Shown: positions 53,636-62,645, counted from the stretch's first letter. The stretch is 64,000 nt of DNA from Candidatus Villigracilis proximus (GCA_016715195.1 JADKBB010000008.1:62001-126000), one strand, 5' to 3'. The notes: generated by a model not told the origin, from the sequence alone. Numbers and translations are program-made.

Positions 53636-55560
53636 TGAGACGACTCTTCAACACTGCGCTTTTTCTGACTCTTCTGCTCGCATCATGCGTACCGCAGCCT
53701 GATTCTGTGGCAGAGCCAACAAGCATTCTCTCCCCGACAGAAACCCCGCCCCCCGCACATGCGCCGGAGATTCGCTTCGCGCTGATCGGTGAGCCAGATA
53801 CGGCGAATGTATGGGCATTATTTGATGAAGCTGGAGCAAGCCATGCCAATTATGCCCTGCGCTCTGAATATTGGCCGCGCTTGTATCACATCCTTCCACA
53901 AGATTCCTCGTTCCAACCTTTCGTTGCAGCGGATATGCCTTCTGAAGTGACACAGGATGGAGAGGAGTACTCCGCAACAGTGAAACTCCGCACCGACCTG
54001 CACTGGACAGACGGCTCTCCATTCACCGCCGAAGACGTTGCCTTCACAGCCAATACTGTCCTCGCCTTTGAACTCGGCTATGACTGGAGCACTTATTATT
54101 CGCTTGAATATCTTCTGCGCGTTGAAGCAGTGGATTCGAATACTGTGAAATATTATTTCAAGCAGAAGCCCAATGTTGGCATTTGGCAATATGGCGTATT
54201 GCAAGCGCCGATTGTGCAAAAGGATTTTTGGGAGTTGGCAGTAACCGATGCCGCGACCCTTTTACCTTCCGGAGAATTACGCATTCAAATTGACCAGGCG
54301 CGTAGTTATCTTGATACAGTGCAGGCTTCTGTGGATGATCTGACCGCGAAAGTCACTGCCATAAGAATTACCGGGCAGGAAGATAGACAACTTGAAAGTA
54401 ATCTTACCCGTAGAACGGCTGAGCTTGGATTTGCTCAAAACAATTTAAATAAATTACTGGAAGAAAATTCATTCACACTGACCGGCGCGCACCAAAAACT
54501 TTATCAATTAACTGATCAAGACGAACCAACTTTGGGAGCCTGGATGCCCGGCGGAGAAGAAAGCGGCGCATGGACAAACCTTGCCAACCCGGATTTTGTG
54601 GAACGTTTTGGTATGCCGGGTTTTGATCGTGCTGTGTACCGCATCTTTGAAGATGAAGCTTCCGCTTTGGCCGCCTTCCAAAATGGTGAAGTCGATTTTG
54701 TTCTTTCGCCAGACGGTATCAACAGCGAAACTGCTGACGCAAAATTGAACGCCAGTTACAGCGCGCGTTTTCTTGTGTTTAATCCATTGCATGAACAGCT
54801 TGCTGATCCGGCGTTCCGCGCCGCGCTTGGCTGCCTGATAGACCGTGACGTGCTCGCGTCTGATATTTTACAAAACAAGGCCGCGCCGCTGGATTCCTTT
54901 GTGCTTTCTGCTCAATGGCATGACTCTACAAAAAGAAATGTCTGCTCCGGTATGGATGGTGCCGCCCGGATTGGATATGCGGTAAGGCTATTAAAAGATG
55001 CCGGTTATTCATGGGCACAGGAACCGGATGCCGATCACGCGGGTCAAAATTTATTGCTGCCGAACGGCGAACCTTTTCCGCAGGTCAGTCTGCTTGCGCC
55101 TTCAAAAGAAGAGGATGCGCTGCGATATGCCGCCGCCAACTATATTGCTGAGCAGGCGCAGTCTTTGGGGATCCCGTTTGTGGTGCGGGAAATGAGACTC
55201 AATGATATGGTCTATGCGGTATATAGCTCACAGAAATATGACATGGCGCTCATGGGTTGGCGTTTGAGCGAATATCCCATGTATCTGTGTGAATGGTTCG
55301 GGGGGCAGAATCTGCTTTTGTATAACAGTAACAGGTTCAAGTCGGCGTGTGATGCGCTGGGAGTTGAGTCGAATTTGGACGCGGCCCGGAAAAATATCCA
55401 GCAGATCGAATCCGCTTTAACATCTGAATTGCCATTTTTACCTTTGTTTACCGTGATGCGGTCTGATGTGTACCGTGGTTTGTCATTTCCCAGGGTAAAT
55501 ATCTTGAATGGCTGGGGCGGTTTGTATGGCGCGCCGTCCTACGCTATGCCGTCCCCATAA
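53635..55560 (+). CDS. Peptide ABC transporter substrate-binding lipoprotein with coiled-coil insert (cluster 3, second)
   Basis: The 641-residue product has a lipoprotein signal (NTALFLTLLLASCVP) and a family-5 binding domain with LRTDLHWTDGSPFTAEDVAF and later AFRAALGCLIDRDVLASDIL. Between the halves, residues about 215-285 form a heptad-rich segment (IDQARSYLDTVQASVDDLTA and further), an apparent coiled-coil insert not usual in this family. It starts at ATG 53635 overlapping the previous stop (TAATG), so the two binding proteins are translationally coupled. The next genes are two ATPases; no permeases follow. Confidence 0.88.
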   Translation: MRRLFNTALFLTLLLASCVPQPDSVAEPTSILSPTETPPPAHAPEIRFALIGEPDTANVWALFDEAGASHANYALRSEYWPRLYHILPQDSSFQPFVAADMPSEVTQDGEEYSATVKLRTDLHWTDGSPFTAEDVAFTANTVLAFELGYDWSTYYSLEYLLRVEAVDSNTVKYYFKQKPNVGIWQYGVLQAPIVQKDFWELAVTDAATLLPSGELRIQIDQARSYLDTVQASVDDLTAKVTAIRITGQEDRQLESNLTRRTAELGFAQNNLNKLLEENSFTLTGAHQKLYQLTDQDEPTLGAWMPGGEESGAWTNLANPDFVERFGMPGFDRAVYRIFEDEASALAAFQNGEVDFVLSPDGINSETADAKLNASYSARFLVFNPLHEQLADPAFRAALGCLIDRDVLASDILQNKAAPLDSFVLSAQWHDSTKRNVCSGMDGAARIGYAVRLLKDAGYSWAQEPDADHAGQNLLLPNGEPFPQVSLLAPSKEEDALRYAAANYIAEQAQSLGIPFVVREMRLNDMVYAVYSSQKYDMALMGWRLSEYPMYLCEWFGGQNLLLYNSNRFKSACDALGVESNLDAARKNIQQIESALTSELPFLPLFTVMRSDVYRGLSFPRVNILNGWGGLYGAPSYAMPSP

Positions 55561-55564
55561 ACTT

Positions 55565-55573
55565 TGCTATAAT
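55565..55573 (+). promoter_or_regulatory. Possible extended -10 promoter before the cluster 3 ATPases
   Basis: TGCTATAAT is a full extended -10 element. No good -35 is present. The GTG start of the ATPase gene follows at 55602. Confidence 0.4.
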
Positions 55574-55601
55574 CAAGAAATTCTTATTTCAGGAGCCAAA
55601 T

Positions 55602-56627
55602 GTGGCAAAGACCGATCAAAAGCCCTTGTTGGAAGTTCGCAATCTGAAGACATATTTTTACACCGAAGATGGTGTGGTCAGTGCTGTGGATGGTGTGAGT
55701 TTTGAAGTGTATCCCGGCGAGGTTTTGGGGATTGTGGGCGAATCAGGGTGCGGTAAGAGTGTTACTTCTCTTTCGATCATGCGTTTGATCGCGCCTCCCG
55801 GTAAGATCACGGAAGGGGAAATATTGTTTGGCGGAAAAAATCTTTTGGATCTTTCTGAAAGTGAGATGACCAAAGTGCGCGGTAATAAGATCTCGATGAT
55901 CTTTCAACAGCCGCAAACCGCGTTGAACCCTGTCTTTCAGGTTGATGACCAGATCGCGGAAGTATTAAATATTCACAAAGATTTTGGCGCTGAAGCAGGC
56001 AAGGCTCGCGCCATTGAATTATTAAAGATGGTGGGTATTCCTGATGCCGAGCGCCGCGCCGAAGCTTATCCGCATGAACTTTCGGGCGGTATGGCGCAGC
56101 GTGTAATGATCGCGATGGCTTTGGCTTGTGTGCCTGAGCTATTGATCGCGGATGAACCCACTACCGCTTTGGATGTGACCATTCAGGCGCAGATCCTTGA
56201 TCTGATGCGTGATTTGCGTTCAAAGATGGGCACCTCTGTTATTTTGATCACACATGATCTGGGTGTGGTGGCAGAGATGGCCGAACGTGTGGCGGTGATG
56301 TATGCCGGTGAAGTGGTTGAGCAGGCGGATGTGAATCCGCTTTTTGAACAACCTTTGCATCCATACACACAAGGTTTGATCGGTTCGATTCCTGTTTTAG
56401 GCCAGCTTAAAGAACGGCTGGATGTAATTCCCGGTTCGGTGCCGAATCTGGTGAATTTGCCCGCTGGTTGTCGTTTTGCACCCCGCTGTTTGTCTCGTGA
56501 AAAGTTTGGATTAAAGATCTGCACCGATGTGAAGCCTGATCTGACAGAGGTTATTCCCGGTCATTTGGTGCGCTGCTGGTTGTATCAGAATGCAGAAGGT
56601 CATCAAGCGCCCTTGAAGGCGAAATAA
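55602..56627 (+). CDS. Peptide ABC transporter ATP-binding protein (DppD-like, cluster 3)
   Basis: The 341-residue product has Walker A GESGCGKS near 46, a Q loop in MIFQQPQTALNPVF, signature LSGGMAQRVMIA and Walker B LIADEPTTALD, with the Cys segment CRFAPRCLSREKFG. It starts at GTG with an AGGAG site eight bases upstream. No permease gene is in this cluster, so it may energise permeases of clusters 1 or 2 or others elsewhere. Confidence 0.9.
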   Translation: MAKTDQKPLLEVRNLKTYFYTEDGVVSAVDGVSFEVYPGEVLGIVGESGCGKSVTSLSIMRLIAPPGKITEGEILFGGKNLLDLSESEMTKVRGNKISMIFQQPQTALNPVFQVDDQIAEVLNIHKDFGAEAGKARAIELLKMVGIPDAERRAEAYPHELSGGMAQRVMIAMALACVPELLIADEPTTALDVTIQAQILDLMRDLRSKMGTSVILITHDLGVVAEMAERVAVMYAGEVVEQADVNPLFEQPLHPYTQGLIGSIPVLGQLKERLDVIPGSVPNLVNLPAGCRFAPRCLSREKFGLKICTDVKPDLTEVIPGHLVRCWLYQNAEGHQAPLKAK

Positions 56628-56709
56628 TTTTCAATCATGTTTTTAATTGGCGGGATGAACTGCAGTCTGAAAACAATAAAATTTTATGATTGCCTTGGAG
56701 CAAACAGGT

Positions 56710-57702
56710 ATGAGTCAAATCGTAGAGCCGCATAAAGAAGAAGATTTGGTGGAAGTTCAACATCTGGTTAAATATTTTCCAGTGCGCGCAGGGTTAATGC
56801 AGCGCGTGGTAAACCAGGTTAAAGCAGTGGATGATGTTTCGTTCACGGTTAAGAAAGGGGAGACGCTCGGCATGGTGGGTGAATCGGGCTGCGGCAAGAC
56901 CACCATTGGGCGTTCCATGCTGCGTTTGGTGGAACCCACTTCCGGGTCTGTTCATTATGATAACAAGGATGTTTTGAAACTGCGCGGCAACGAGCTGAAA
57001 GAAGTACGCCGCCACATGCAGATCATTTTTCAAGACCCGTATGCCTCCCTTGATCCGCGTGTGCCGATCGGCGAAGCGGTGATGGAGGGTTTGCATATCC
57101 ATAATATTGGCACGCGCCAGGAACGTTACGATCTGATGATCGAGACGCTGAAGAAAGTGGGGCTTGAAGATTATCACGCCCGCCGTTATCCGCATGAATT
57201 CTCAGGCGGACAGCGCCAGCGAATTGGCATCGCGCGCGCGCTGGCTTTGCGTCCGAACTTTATTATTTGCGATGAACCCGTCTCTGCCCTGGATGTTTCC
57301 ATTCAATCGCAGGTGCTTAATATTTTGAAAGACCTGCAAAAGGAATTTGGTCTCACCTATCTTTTCATCGCGCATAATTTGAGCGTGGTCGAACATATCT
57401 CAGACCGTGTAGCGGTGATGTACCTTGGCAAAATGGTTGAGCTCGCCACACGTGAAGACCTGTTTCGAGAGCCTTTACATCCGTACACCAAGGCGTTAAT
57501 GTCTGCGATTCCGATCCCGGACCCGCGCTTGAAGCGCACGCGTGACGTATTAAAAGGGGATGTGCCCAGTCCGTTGAATCCGCCAAAAGGCTGCCGCTTT
57601 CATCCGCGCTGCCCGATTGCAGAAAAAATTTGTTCCGAGCAGGAACCTGAATTCCGCGAAGCCAAACCCAATCATAGTGTGGCTTGCTGGATGGTAAAGT
57701 AG
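56710..57702 (+). CDS. Peptide ABC transporter ATP-binding protein (DppF-like, cluster 3)
   Basis: The 330-residue product has Walker A GESGCGKT near 57, a Q loop in IIFQDPYASLDPRV, signature FSGGQRQRIGIA and Walker B IICDEPVSALD. The Cys pattern is CRFHPRCPIAEKIC. The ATG at 56710 has a TTGGAG site nine bases upstream and is preferred over ATG 56686. It pairs with the preceding ATPase. The response-regulator gene begins five bases after its stop. Confidence 0.9.
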   Translation: MSQIVEPHKEEDLVEVQHLVKYFPVRAGLMQRVVNQVKAVDDVSFTVKKGETLGMVGESGCGKTTIGRSMLRLVEPTSGSVHYDNKDVLKLRGNELKEVRRHMQIIFQDPYASLDPRVPIGEAVMEGLHIHNIGTRQERYDLMIETLKKVGLEDYHARRYPHEFSGGQRQRIGIARALALRPNFIICDEPVSALDVSIQSQVLNILKDLQKEFGLTYLFIAHNLSVVEHISDRVAVMYLGKMVELATREDLFREPLHPYTKALMSAIPIPDPRLKRTRDVLKGDVPSPLNPPKGCRFHPRCPIAEKICSEQEPEFREAKPNHSVACWMVK

Positions 57703-57706
57703 GTTT

Positions 57707-58795
57707 ATGATGGATCGCAATATTCTCCTTGTTGATGACCAACGCGATATTTTGCGCTTGCTACGTTCCACGCTTGAAACACTTAAGAACACGGAAGTAA
57801 AAATATTTGAATCCCCGTCAGGCGAGGAAGCGTTGCTTGAATCCTCGCGCCATAAAATTGACCTATTGATCACAGATTACAAACTGCCCGGCATGAGCGG
57901 CATTGAACTGATGCACAAAGTTCGCGTGCGCCACCCTGAAGCAAAAGTGATTCTCATCAGCGGCATGACAGAGCGTAAGGCGCGTGATGAAATGCTTAAC
58001 GCCGGAGCGCTGGCGATCTTTGATAAGCCGATTCCGCTGGCTGATTTTTTGGATGTCGTTGAGCGCAGCCTCGGATTGGTGCGGACTATTTTCCCCCCAG
58101 AAAAAGCAGAAGGAAAAGTTGAAGCGCGTCAGATCAGACTTTCAGACCTGCTTGCCAACTTCAGACAGGATATCAAAGCTGATGCAGTTTTCCTGCTTAA
58201 TGACCGCGGCCTGGTTCAAGCGCGCACCGGCAAACTTCATGATGACAGCATGGAAGTTTCCCTGATTTCGGCGTTAATGGCGGTTCATGCAGCGAGCTTA
58301 AAAGTTGCGCGTCATAATCATCAGGAAACACTCGACTCCTATCATATTTTCAGCAATGGCGATCACGATCTGCTTTTTATTCCCGTCACGCCCATGTATG
58401 CATTGCTTGTCGCGGGGAACGATCTTGCTAATGAAGAGCACATCCTTGAAACTGTTAATTCCCTGCTTGCGCTGCAAAAACAAGTTGAAAAATCGCTTAA
58501 GTCGATGGGTGTGACGGGAGAATTACACTCAACGGCCGGAAATGCTGTTTCCGCATCAACAGCCGTCCCGACGGTTGTTGCGAAAAAGCTGATTGATAAA
58601 GCCGCTGAGGCAGCTCCGTCTCCCGAAATGGAAGCACTGCTAAAAGATGCCGCCAAGAAAAAAGCCAAAGCGAATGAAATGGATGATTTCTGGAATCAAG
58701 CCGCAGAAAAACATGGCAGCAAACCCGTCAATTCGGAAGTCATTTCTTTGGAAGAAGCGCGTAAATTAGGGCTTGTTCCCGGGAATGGAAAATAA
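57707..58795 (+). CDS. Response regulator with REC domain and roadblock-like C-terminal domain
   Basis: The 362-residue product opens with a receiver domain: LLVDDQRDI (acidic pocket), phospho-acceptor Asp in LLITDYKLPGMSGIE near residue 56, Thr/Ser switch in ILISGMTE and Lys in AIFDKPIPL near 107. The region about 145-255 (QDIKADAVFLLNDRGLVQAR) has the layout of a roadblock/LC7-like domain. A low-complexity Ala/Lys tail follows. There is no DNA-binding or enzymatic output domain, so it may act by protein contacts. It is five bases downstream of the ABC ATPase gene, which suggests co-transcription. No histidine kinase is in the window. Confidence 0.8.
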   Translation: MMDRNILLVDDQRDILRLLRSTLETLKNTEVKIFESPSGEEALLESSRHKIDLLITDYKLPGMSGIELMHKVRVRHPEAKVILISGMTERKARDEMLNAGALAIFDKPIPLADFLDVVERSLGLVRTIFPPEKAEGKVEARQIRLSDLLANFRQDIKADAVFLLNDRGLVQARTGKLHDDSMEVSLISALMAVHAASLKVARHNHQETLDSYHIFSNGDHDLLFIPVTPMYALLVAGNDLANEEHILETVNSLLALQKQVEKSLKSMGVTGELHSTAGNAVSASTAVPTVVAKKLIDKAAEAAPSPEMEALLKDAAKKKAKANEMDDFWNQAAEKHGSKPVNSEVISLEEARKLGLVPGNGK

Positions 58796-58823
58796 AAAAA
58801 TTGTGATACAATTTTGCCCGCAC

Positions 58824-58894
58824 TGGGGCATGGTGCAACGGCAGCACACCAGCCTTTGGAGCTGTGGATCTTGGTTCGAATCCAGGTGCCCCAG
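58824..58894 (+). tRNA. tRNA-Gln (anticodon UUG)
   Basis: The acceptor arms TGGGGCA and TGCCCCA pair fully, the D arm is GTGC/GCAC, and the anticodon loop CTTTGGA gives anticodon TTG. The T arm is CTTGG-TTCGAAT-CCAGG and the discriminator is G. One mismatch (C27-U43) is present in the anticodon stem. The CCA end is not encoded. A TACAAT box lies at 58807-58812. Confidence 0.92.
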
Positions 58895-58903
58895 CCTGAC
58901 ATT

Positions 58904-58929
58904 CCCCGCTCTTGCGGGGCTTCTTTTCT
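58904..58929 (+). terminator. Terminator of the tRNA gene
   Basis: CCCCGC (58904-58909) pairs with GCGGGG (58914-58919) with tail CTTCTTTTCT. Confidence 0.75.
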
Positions 58930-58974
58930 AAACAGGATTTGCGTGTGGGTAACCCTCCTCGCAAATCCTGTTTA
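58929..58974 (+). promoter_or_regulatory. Long hairpin in the glmU leader
   Basis: A perfect 15-bp stem pairs TAAACAGGATTTGCG (58929-58943) with CGCAAATCCTGTTTA (58960-58974). It starts where the tRNA terminator ends and lies 30 bases before glmU. Its outer words AACAGG/CCTGTT resemble those near recO. Confidence 0.6.
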
Positions 58975-59003
58975 TGTTTTAATTTATTCTTGAGGTGACA
59001 ATC

Positions 59004-60365
59004 ATGAGAGTAACAGCGATCCTCCTTGCCGCGGGGCAGGGAACACGTATGAAATCCAGTTTGCCAAAGGTTCTTCATTCTGTGGCAGGGAAACCAATGA
59101 TCTGGCATGCCTTGCAGGCGATCAGCCAATCTACAACAGAGAAGCCGATCGTGGTGGTGGGGCACGGCGCAGATGAGGTGAAAAAATATCTCGGAGATTC
59201 TGCGTCCCCTGTTTTGCAGGAGCCGCAACTGGGCACAGGTCATGCAGTGATGCAGGCTGAGGTTTTGTTGAAGGGGAAGACCGATCTGGTGGTCGTATGT
59301 TACAGTGATATGCCGTTATTGCGCGGCGAGACTTTGCAAAAGCTGGTTGAAACACAAAAGAATAACAAGGGGCCGGTTTCGATGTTAACAGTGGTGTCGG
59401 ATGACCCGCGCGGATTTGGACGCGTCATCCGCAAGGCGGATGGAACTGTGGAAGCCATCGTGGAGGAATATGTCGCCACCGAGGAGCAGTTACAAATTAA
59501 AGAATTAAACGTGGGCGGATATTGCTTCGATGCGAACTGGCTGTGGGATGCCCTGCGCCGTATTCCAAAGAATCCCAAAAAAGGCGAATACTACTTAACT
59601 GATACGGTTGAACTGGCTTCCAGGGATAATCTTCCTGTTCAGGCAACTGTCATGGATGATATTGAAGAGACCATTGGGGTAAATACCCGCGTACATCTCT
59701 CGGAATGTGAAACCGCCATGCGCAGACGCATTAATCAACAGCATATGTTGAACGGCGTGACGATGATCGATCCCGCCTCCACTTATATTGAAATTGGCGT
59801 GAGCATTGGCAAAGACACAGTCATTATGCCGAATACTTATTTGCATGGTAAGACTGAAATTGGCGAACGCAATGTGATCGGTCCGAATTCCATTGTGTAT
59901 GATTCGAAGATCGGCAATCATTGCAAAGTGCTTTCTTCTGTAATGGAAGGTGCGGTGCTTGAAGACTATGTGGATATGGGACCGTTTGCGCGGCTGCGAA
60001 AAGGCGCACATTTGGGGAGTCATGTCCACATGGGGAATTTCGGTGAGGTGAAAGATTCACATCTCGCAGACGGCGTGAAGATGGGGCATTTCTCCTACAT
60101 TGGTAATGCGCAGATCGGCGCGAATACCAACATCGGCGCTGGGACGATCACCTGTAACTATGATGGTGAAAAGAAACACGCCACTGAAATCGGTGAGGAT
60201 GTTTTTATTGGTTCAGATACCATGCTGGTGGCACCATTGAAGATCGGCGCAGGCGCACGTACCGGAGCTGGCGCAGTGGTGACAAAGAATGTGCCCGAAG
60301 ATACACTGGTCGTTGGGATGCCCGCGCGTGCCATTAAGAAATTGGAACGAAAAACAAAGAAGTAG
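59004..60365 (+). CDS. glmU: Bifunctional UDP-GlcNAc pyrophosphorylase / glucosamine-1-phosphate acetyltransferase
   Basis: The 453-residue product has an N-terminal pyrophosphorylase domain, with LAAGQGTRMKSSLPKVLHSV (residues 8-27), LGTGHAVMQAE and the YSDMPLL metal site. The C-terminal left-handed beta-helix runs from about 250, with hexapeptide turns (GPFARLRKGAHLGSHVHMGN). It makes UDP-GlcNAc for peptidoglycan and lipid-linked sugars. The ATG at 59004 has a GAGGTGA site; the GTG at 58995 lies inside that site and is rejected. Cytidine deaminase and recO follow on the same strand. Confidence 0.93.
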   Translation: MRVTAILLAAGQGTRMKSSLPKVLHSVAGKPMIWHALQAISQSTTEKPIVVVGHGADEVKKYLGDSASPVLQEPQLGTGHAVMQAEVLLKGKTDLVVVCYSDMPLLRGETLQKLVETQKNNKGPVSMLTVVSDDPRGFGRVIRKADGTVEAIVEEYVATEEQLQIKELNVGGYCFDANWLWDALRRIPKNPKKGEYYLTDTVELASRDNLPVQATVMDDIEETIGVNTRVHLSECETAMRRRINQQHMLNGVTMIDPASTYIEIGVSIGKDTVIMPNTYLHGKTEIGERNVIGPNSIVYDSKIGNHCKVLSSVMEGAVLEDYVDMGPFARLRKGAHLGSHVHMGNFGEVKDSHLADGVKMGHFSYIGNAQIGANTNIGAGTITCNYDGEKKHATEIGEDVFIGSDTMLVAPLKIGAGARTGAGAVVTKNVPEDTLVVGMPARAIKKLERKTKK

Positions 60366-60390
60366 TGTTATATAAATTAAACAGGTAAAA

Positions 60391-60795
60391 ATGAACATAA
60401 CAAATGAAGAACGACAAACATTAATAAATCTTGCAAATGAAGCGCGGCAACATGCCTATGTGCCGTATTCGAATTACCCGGTTGGTGCATCCATACGGAC
60501 AAAGTCCGGGCGGATCTATACGGGTGTGAATATTGAAAATGCTGCGTATCCGCACACGATGTGCGCCGAGCGCGTGGCGATTTTCAAAGCGGTGTCGGAA
60601 GGTGAAACTGAATTTGAAGTGATCGCAGTGGTGACCAATAATGGCGGCTCCCCCTGCGGCGGATGCAGGCAGGTGATGTCGGAATTTGGTTTGGATACAG
60701 TTGTTCTGATCGCAGATGGGGAAGGAAAATTACAAAAAGAATTAACGGTCTCCGAATTGCTGCCGGAGGCGTTTACACCGGCGCATTTGTTGTAA
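60391..60795 (+). CDS. cdd: Cytidine deaminase
   Basis: The 134-residue product has the tetrameric cytidine deaminase pattern: NYPVGASIRTKSGRIYTGVN, the zinc-ligand motif MCAERVAIFKA with its catalytic Glu, and SPCGGCRQVMSEFG with the other two Cys ligands. It deaminates cytidine and deoxycytidine in salvage. An AACAGGT word, part of a repeat family, serves as the only ribosome-site-like sequence before the ATG. It is 25 bases after glmU. Confidence 0.92.
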   Translation: MNITNEERQTLINLANEARQHAYVPYSNYPVGASIRTKSGRIYTGVNIENAAYPHTMCAERVAIFKAVSEGETEFEVIAVVTNNGGSPCGGCRQVMSEFGLDTVVLIADGEGKLQKELTVSELLPEAFTPAHLL

Positions 60796-60821
60796 GAAAG
60801 ATTACAAGCAGGTAAAACCAT

Positions 60822-60862
60822 AAACAGGTAAACACGTGTTTCAACACCGTGTTTACCTGTTT
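60822..60862 (+). repeat. AACAGGTAAAC word repeat forming a 15-bp hairpin before recO
   Basis: AAACAGGTAAACACG (60822-60836) pairs perfectly with CGTGTTTACCTGTTT (60848-60862). Further copies of the word are at 60808-60816 (CAGGTAAAA) and 60380-60389. A related TGTATACATG/GTGTATACTTG stretch continues to 60891. Confidence 0.6.
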
Positions 60863-60895
60863 TCTTGTATACATGTCTGCGTGTATACTTGCTTT

Positions 60896-61654
60896 ATGAC
60901 TGATTTTCGTTCTTTTCGTGCAACTGCTGTTGTTGTCCGCCATAGTGATTGGGGTGAGGCAGACCGCTTGTTGACGCTTTATACCCGTGAACAGGGAATG
61001 GTGCGCGCTTTGGCAAAGGGTGCGCGCAAGATCACTTCGCGTAAGGCGGGACATTTACAGCCGTTTACGCATATCACAGTGCAACTCGCCAAAGGGCGTG
61101 ACCTGTTGATCGTGACGCAGGCTGAGACTGTGAATGCTTTTTTGCCATTGCATGATGATCTGACAAAGACCGGTCACGCGGCCTATGTGATTGAATTGCT
61201 GTATCGTTTTTCCTATGAAGAGGAAGGCGGAAACCCCACGATCTTCAAATTACTGGTGGAAACTTTGGATCGCATCGAAAAGGAGGAGAATGCCTGGCTT
61301 CCCATTCGTTATTATGAGATGCGTTTGCTGGATACTGTGGGTTTTCGTCCGCAGATGTTTGAGTGCGCGAACTGCGGACGTGAGATCCTGCCCGAAGATC
61401 AGTATTTCTCTTTTACTGCGGGCGGTGTGATCTGCCCCAGTTGTGGAAAAGGTCTGCCCAATCTGATGAAAATCTCAGTGGAGACGCTTAAGTATTTGCG
61501 TCACTTTCAAAGATCGAGCTACAGAGATGCCTCTCGAGCAAATCCCAGTTTTGAGGTCCAGAAGGAAGCGGAGATTTTGATGCAGGCATATTTTACATAT
61601 CTGCTGGAGCGTGAGTTGAATACACCGGGTTTCATTAAACGGGTCAAGTCGTGA
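60896..61654 (+). CDS. recO: DNA repair protein RecO
   Basis: The 252-residue product has the OB-fold start (FRATAVVVRHSDWGEADRLL), a helical middle and a four-Cys zinc module (CANCGRE ... CPSCGKG) near 156-182. RecO loads RecA with RecF and RecR in gap repair. The ATG at 60896 matches the family start; an upstream in-frame ATG at 60836 would begin inside the hairpin repeat and is rejected. There is little Shine-Dalgarno complementarity, as the repeat tract runs almost to the start. Confidence 0.9.
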   Translation: MTDFRSFRATAVVVRHSDWGEADRLLTLYTREQGMVRALAKGARKITSRKAGHLQPFTHITVQLAKGRDLLIVTQAETVNAFLPLHDDLTKTGHAAYVIELLYRFSYEEEGGNPTIFKLLVETLDRIEKEENAWLPIRYYEMRLLDTVGFRPQMFECANCGREILPEDQYFSFTAGGVICPSCGKGLPNLMKISVETLKYLRHFQRSSYRDASRANPSFEVQKEAEILMQAYFTYLLERELNTPGFIKRVKS

Positions 61655-61661
61655 AATATGA

Positions 61662-61700
61662 AATAAAGAGATGGCTTCTACGTCATCTCTTTATTTTTTT
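61662..61700 (+). terminator. Bidirectional terminator between recO and the PHP gene
   Basis: AATAAAGAGATG (61662-61673) pairs with CATCTCTTTATT (61684-61695), followed by T on the plus strand. Its right edge overlaps the end of the converging PHP gene. Confidence 0.75.
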
Positions 61701-62452
61701 CTTCTTGTTTTTTGAATGAAGGATTCAGACATTTTCTGTGTGTTGATGGGCTGTGTCGCTGACGGGCTGTCGGAAGCGTATCCAAATTTACGCAGTGTCA
61801 TGCGGCGCACCCAGCTGAGAATGGCTTTGGCTGAAAATTCCTCTTCGTATGGAATGGGTATCGTCGTGTTGTTCTCAATTGCCAGCCGAAGTTCTTTTGC
61901 AGTTTTGCCGGGGAATTCGGTGCGGCTCGCACCAATGGCCCAGTAGACATGCGCATCGCTCGATGCGATCTTTGCCAGCGGCAGGTAGATCGAAATTTTT
62001 TGCGCGATCGTGTCGAAGGATTGCGTTCCCATGTTGTGGGTTTCAATTCCTTTGAGCACTGCTTTTGCGCGCGGGTTGGTGAGCGCGCCAACGACTGCTT
62101 CCATTGAGAGGCTGCCGGGCAGGTTATTAAATGGATGCGGGGCAATTGCCACGCCGCCCATTTTTCCAATATGGATCAATGTGTCGATCAGTGTAAGCCC
62201 GGATGGCGGAAGTGTTTCAACAAAAAGCGCCACGAGGTGACCGTCTTTGGTGGAGACTTCGGCGGCAGGAATGGATTCGAGGCCGTATTGCGGTGCAAGT
62301 TGATGCGCCTCCAGCGAACCGCGGATCTCATCATGGTCTGTGACGGCGATAACATCCAGACCAGCGTCTGCGGCTTGTTTAAGAATGGCGCGAACCGTGG
62401 TGGTCGCATCGTAGGAGTAGGTGCTGTGAATGTGAAGGTCTGCGGTGCCCAT
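61691..62452 (-). CDS. PHP-domain metal-dependent phosphoesterase
   Basis: The 253-residue product has the PHP metal motifs: DLHIHSTYSYD at the start (residues 5-15), AVTDHDEIRG near 36, AEVSTKDGH near 65, APHPFNN near 104, ETHNMG near 135 and SSDAHVYW near 164. It hydrolyses phosphoesters, and similar free-standing proteins act on nucleoside 3',5'-bisphosphates or phosphorylated sugars. Substrate is not known. The region 62453-62645 upstream shows no gene or clear promoter. Confidence 0.85.
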   Translation of the reverse strand: MGTADLHIHSTYSYDATTTVRAILKQAADAGLDVIAVTDHDEIRGSLEAHQLAPQYGLESIPAAEVSTKDGHLVALFVETLPPSGLTLIDTLIHIGKMGGVAIAPHPFNNLPGSLSMEAVVGALTNPRAKAVLKGIETHNMGTQSFDTIAQKISIYLPLAKIASSDAHVYWAIGASRTEFPGKTAKELRLAIENNTTIPIPYEEEFSAKAILSWVRRMTLRKFGYASDSPSATQPINTQKMSESFIQKTRRKK

Positions 62453-62645
62453 TGTGTTGTATTGTCCGAAATTTTTATTATAGATGTGAAACGCTGCGGC
62501 GACGAAGTTTGTTGGTGATCTCTAAAGTAATCCCTGGGCCGGGGGTTTTAAAAGGACGAGAGCTTATTTTCAAAATTTATCATAAAATAACTGTCAGGTG
62601 CTTGGAAGTAATCTTGAAATTATGGTTGCAGGAGTATAAAAACTA

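Noticed and set aside
58929..59003. A glmS-type ribozyme or riboswitch before glmU
   Set aside because: Only a single long stem is present; none of the conserved glmS ribozyme core sequences are seen, and the gene is glmU.
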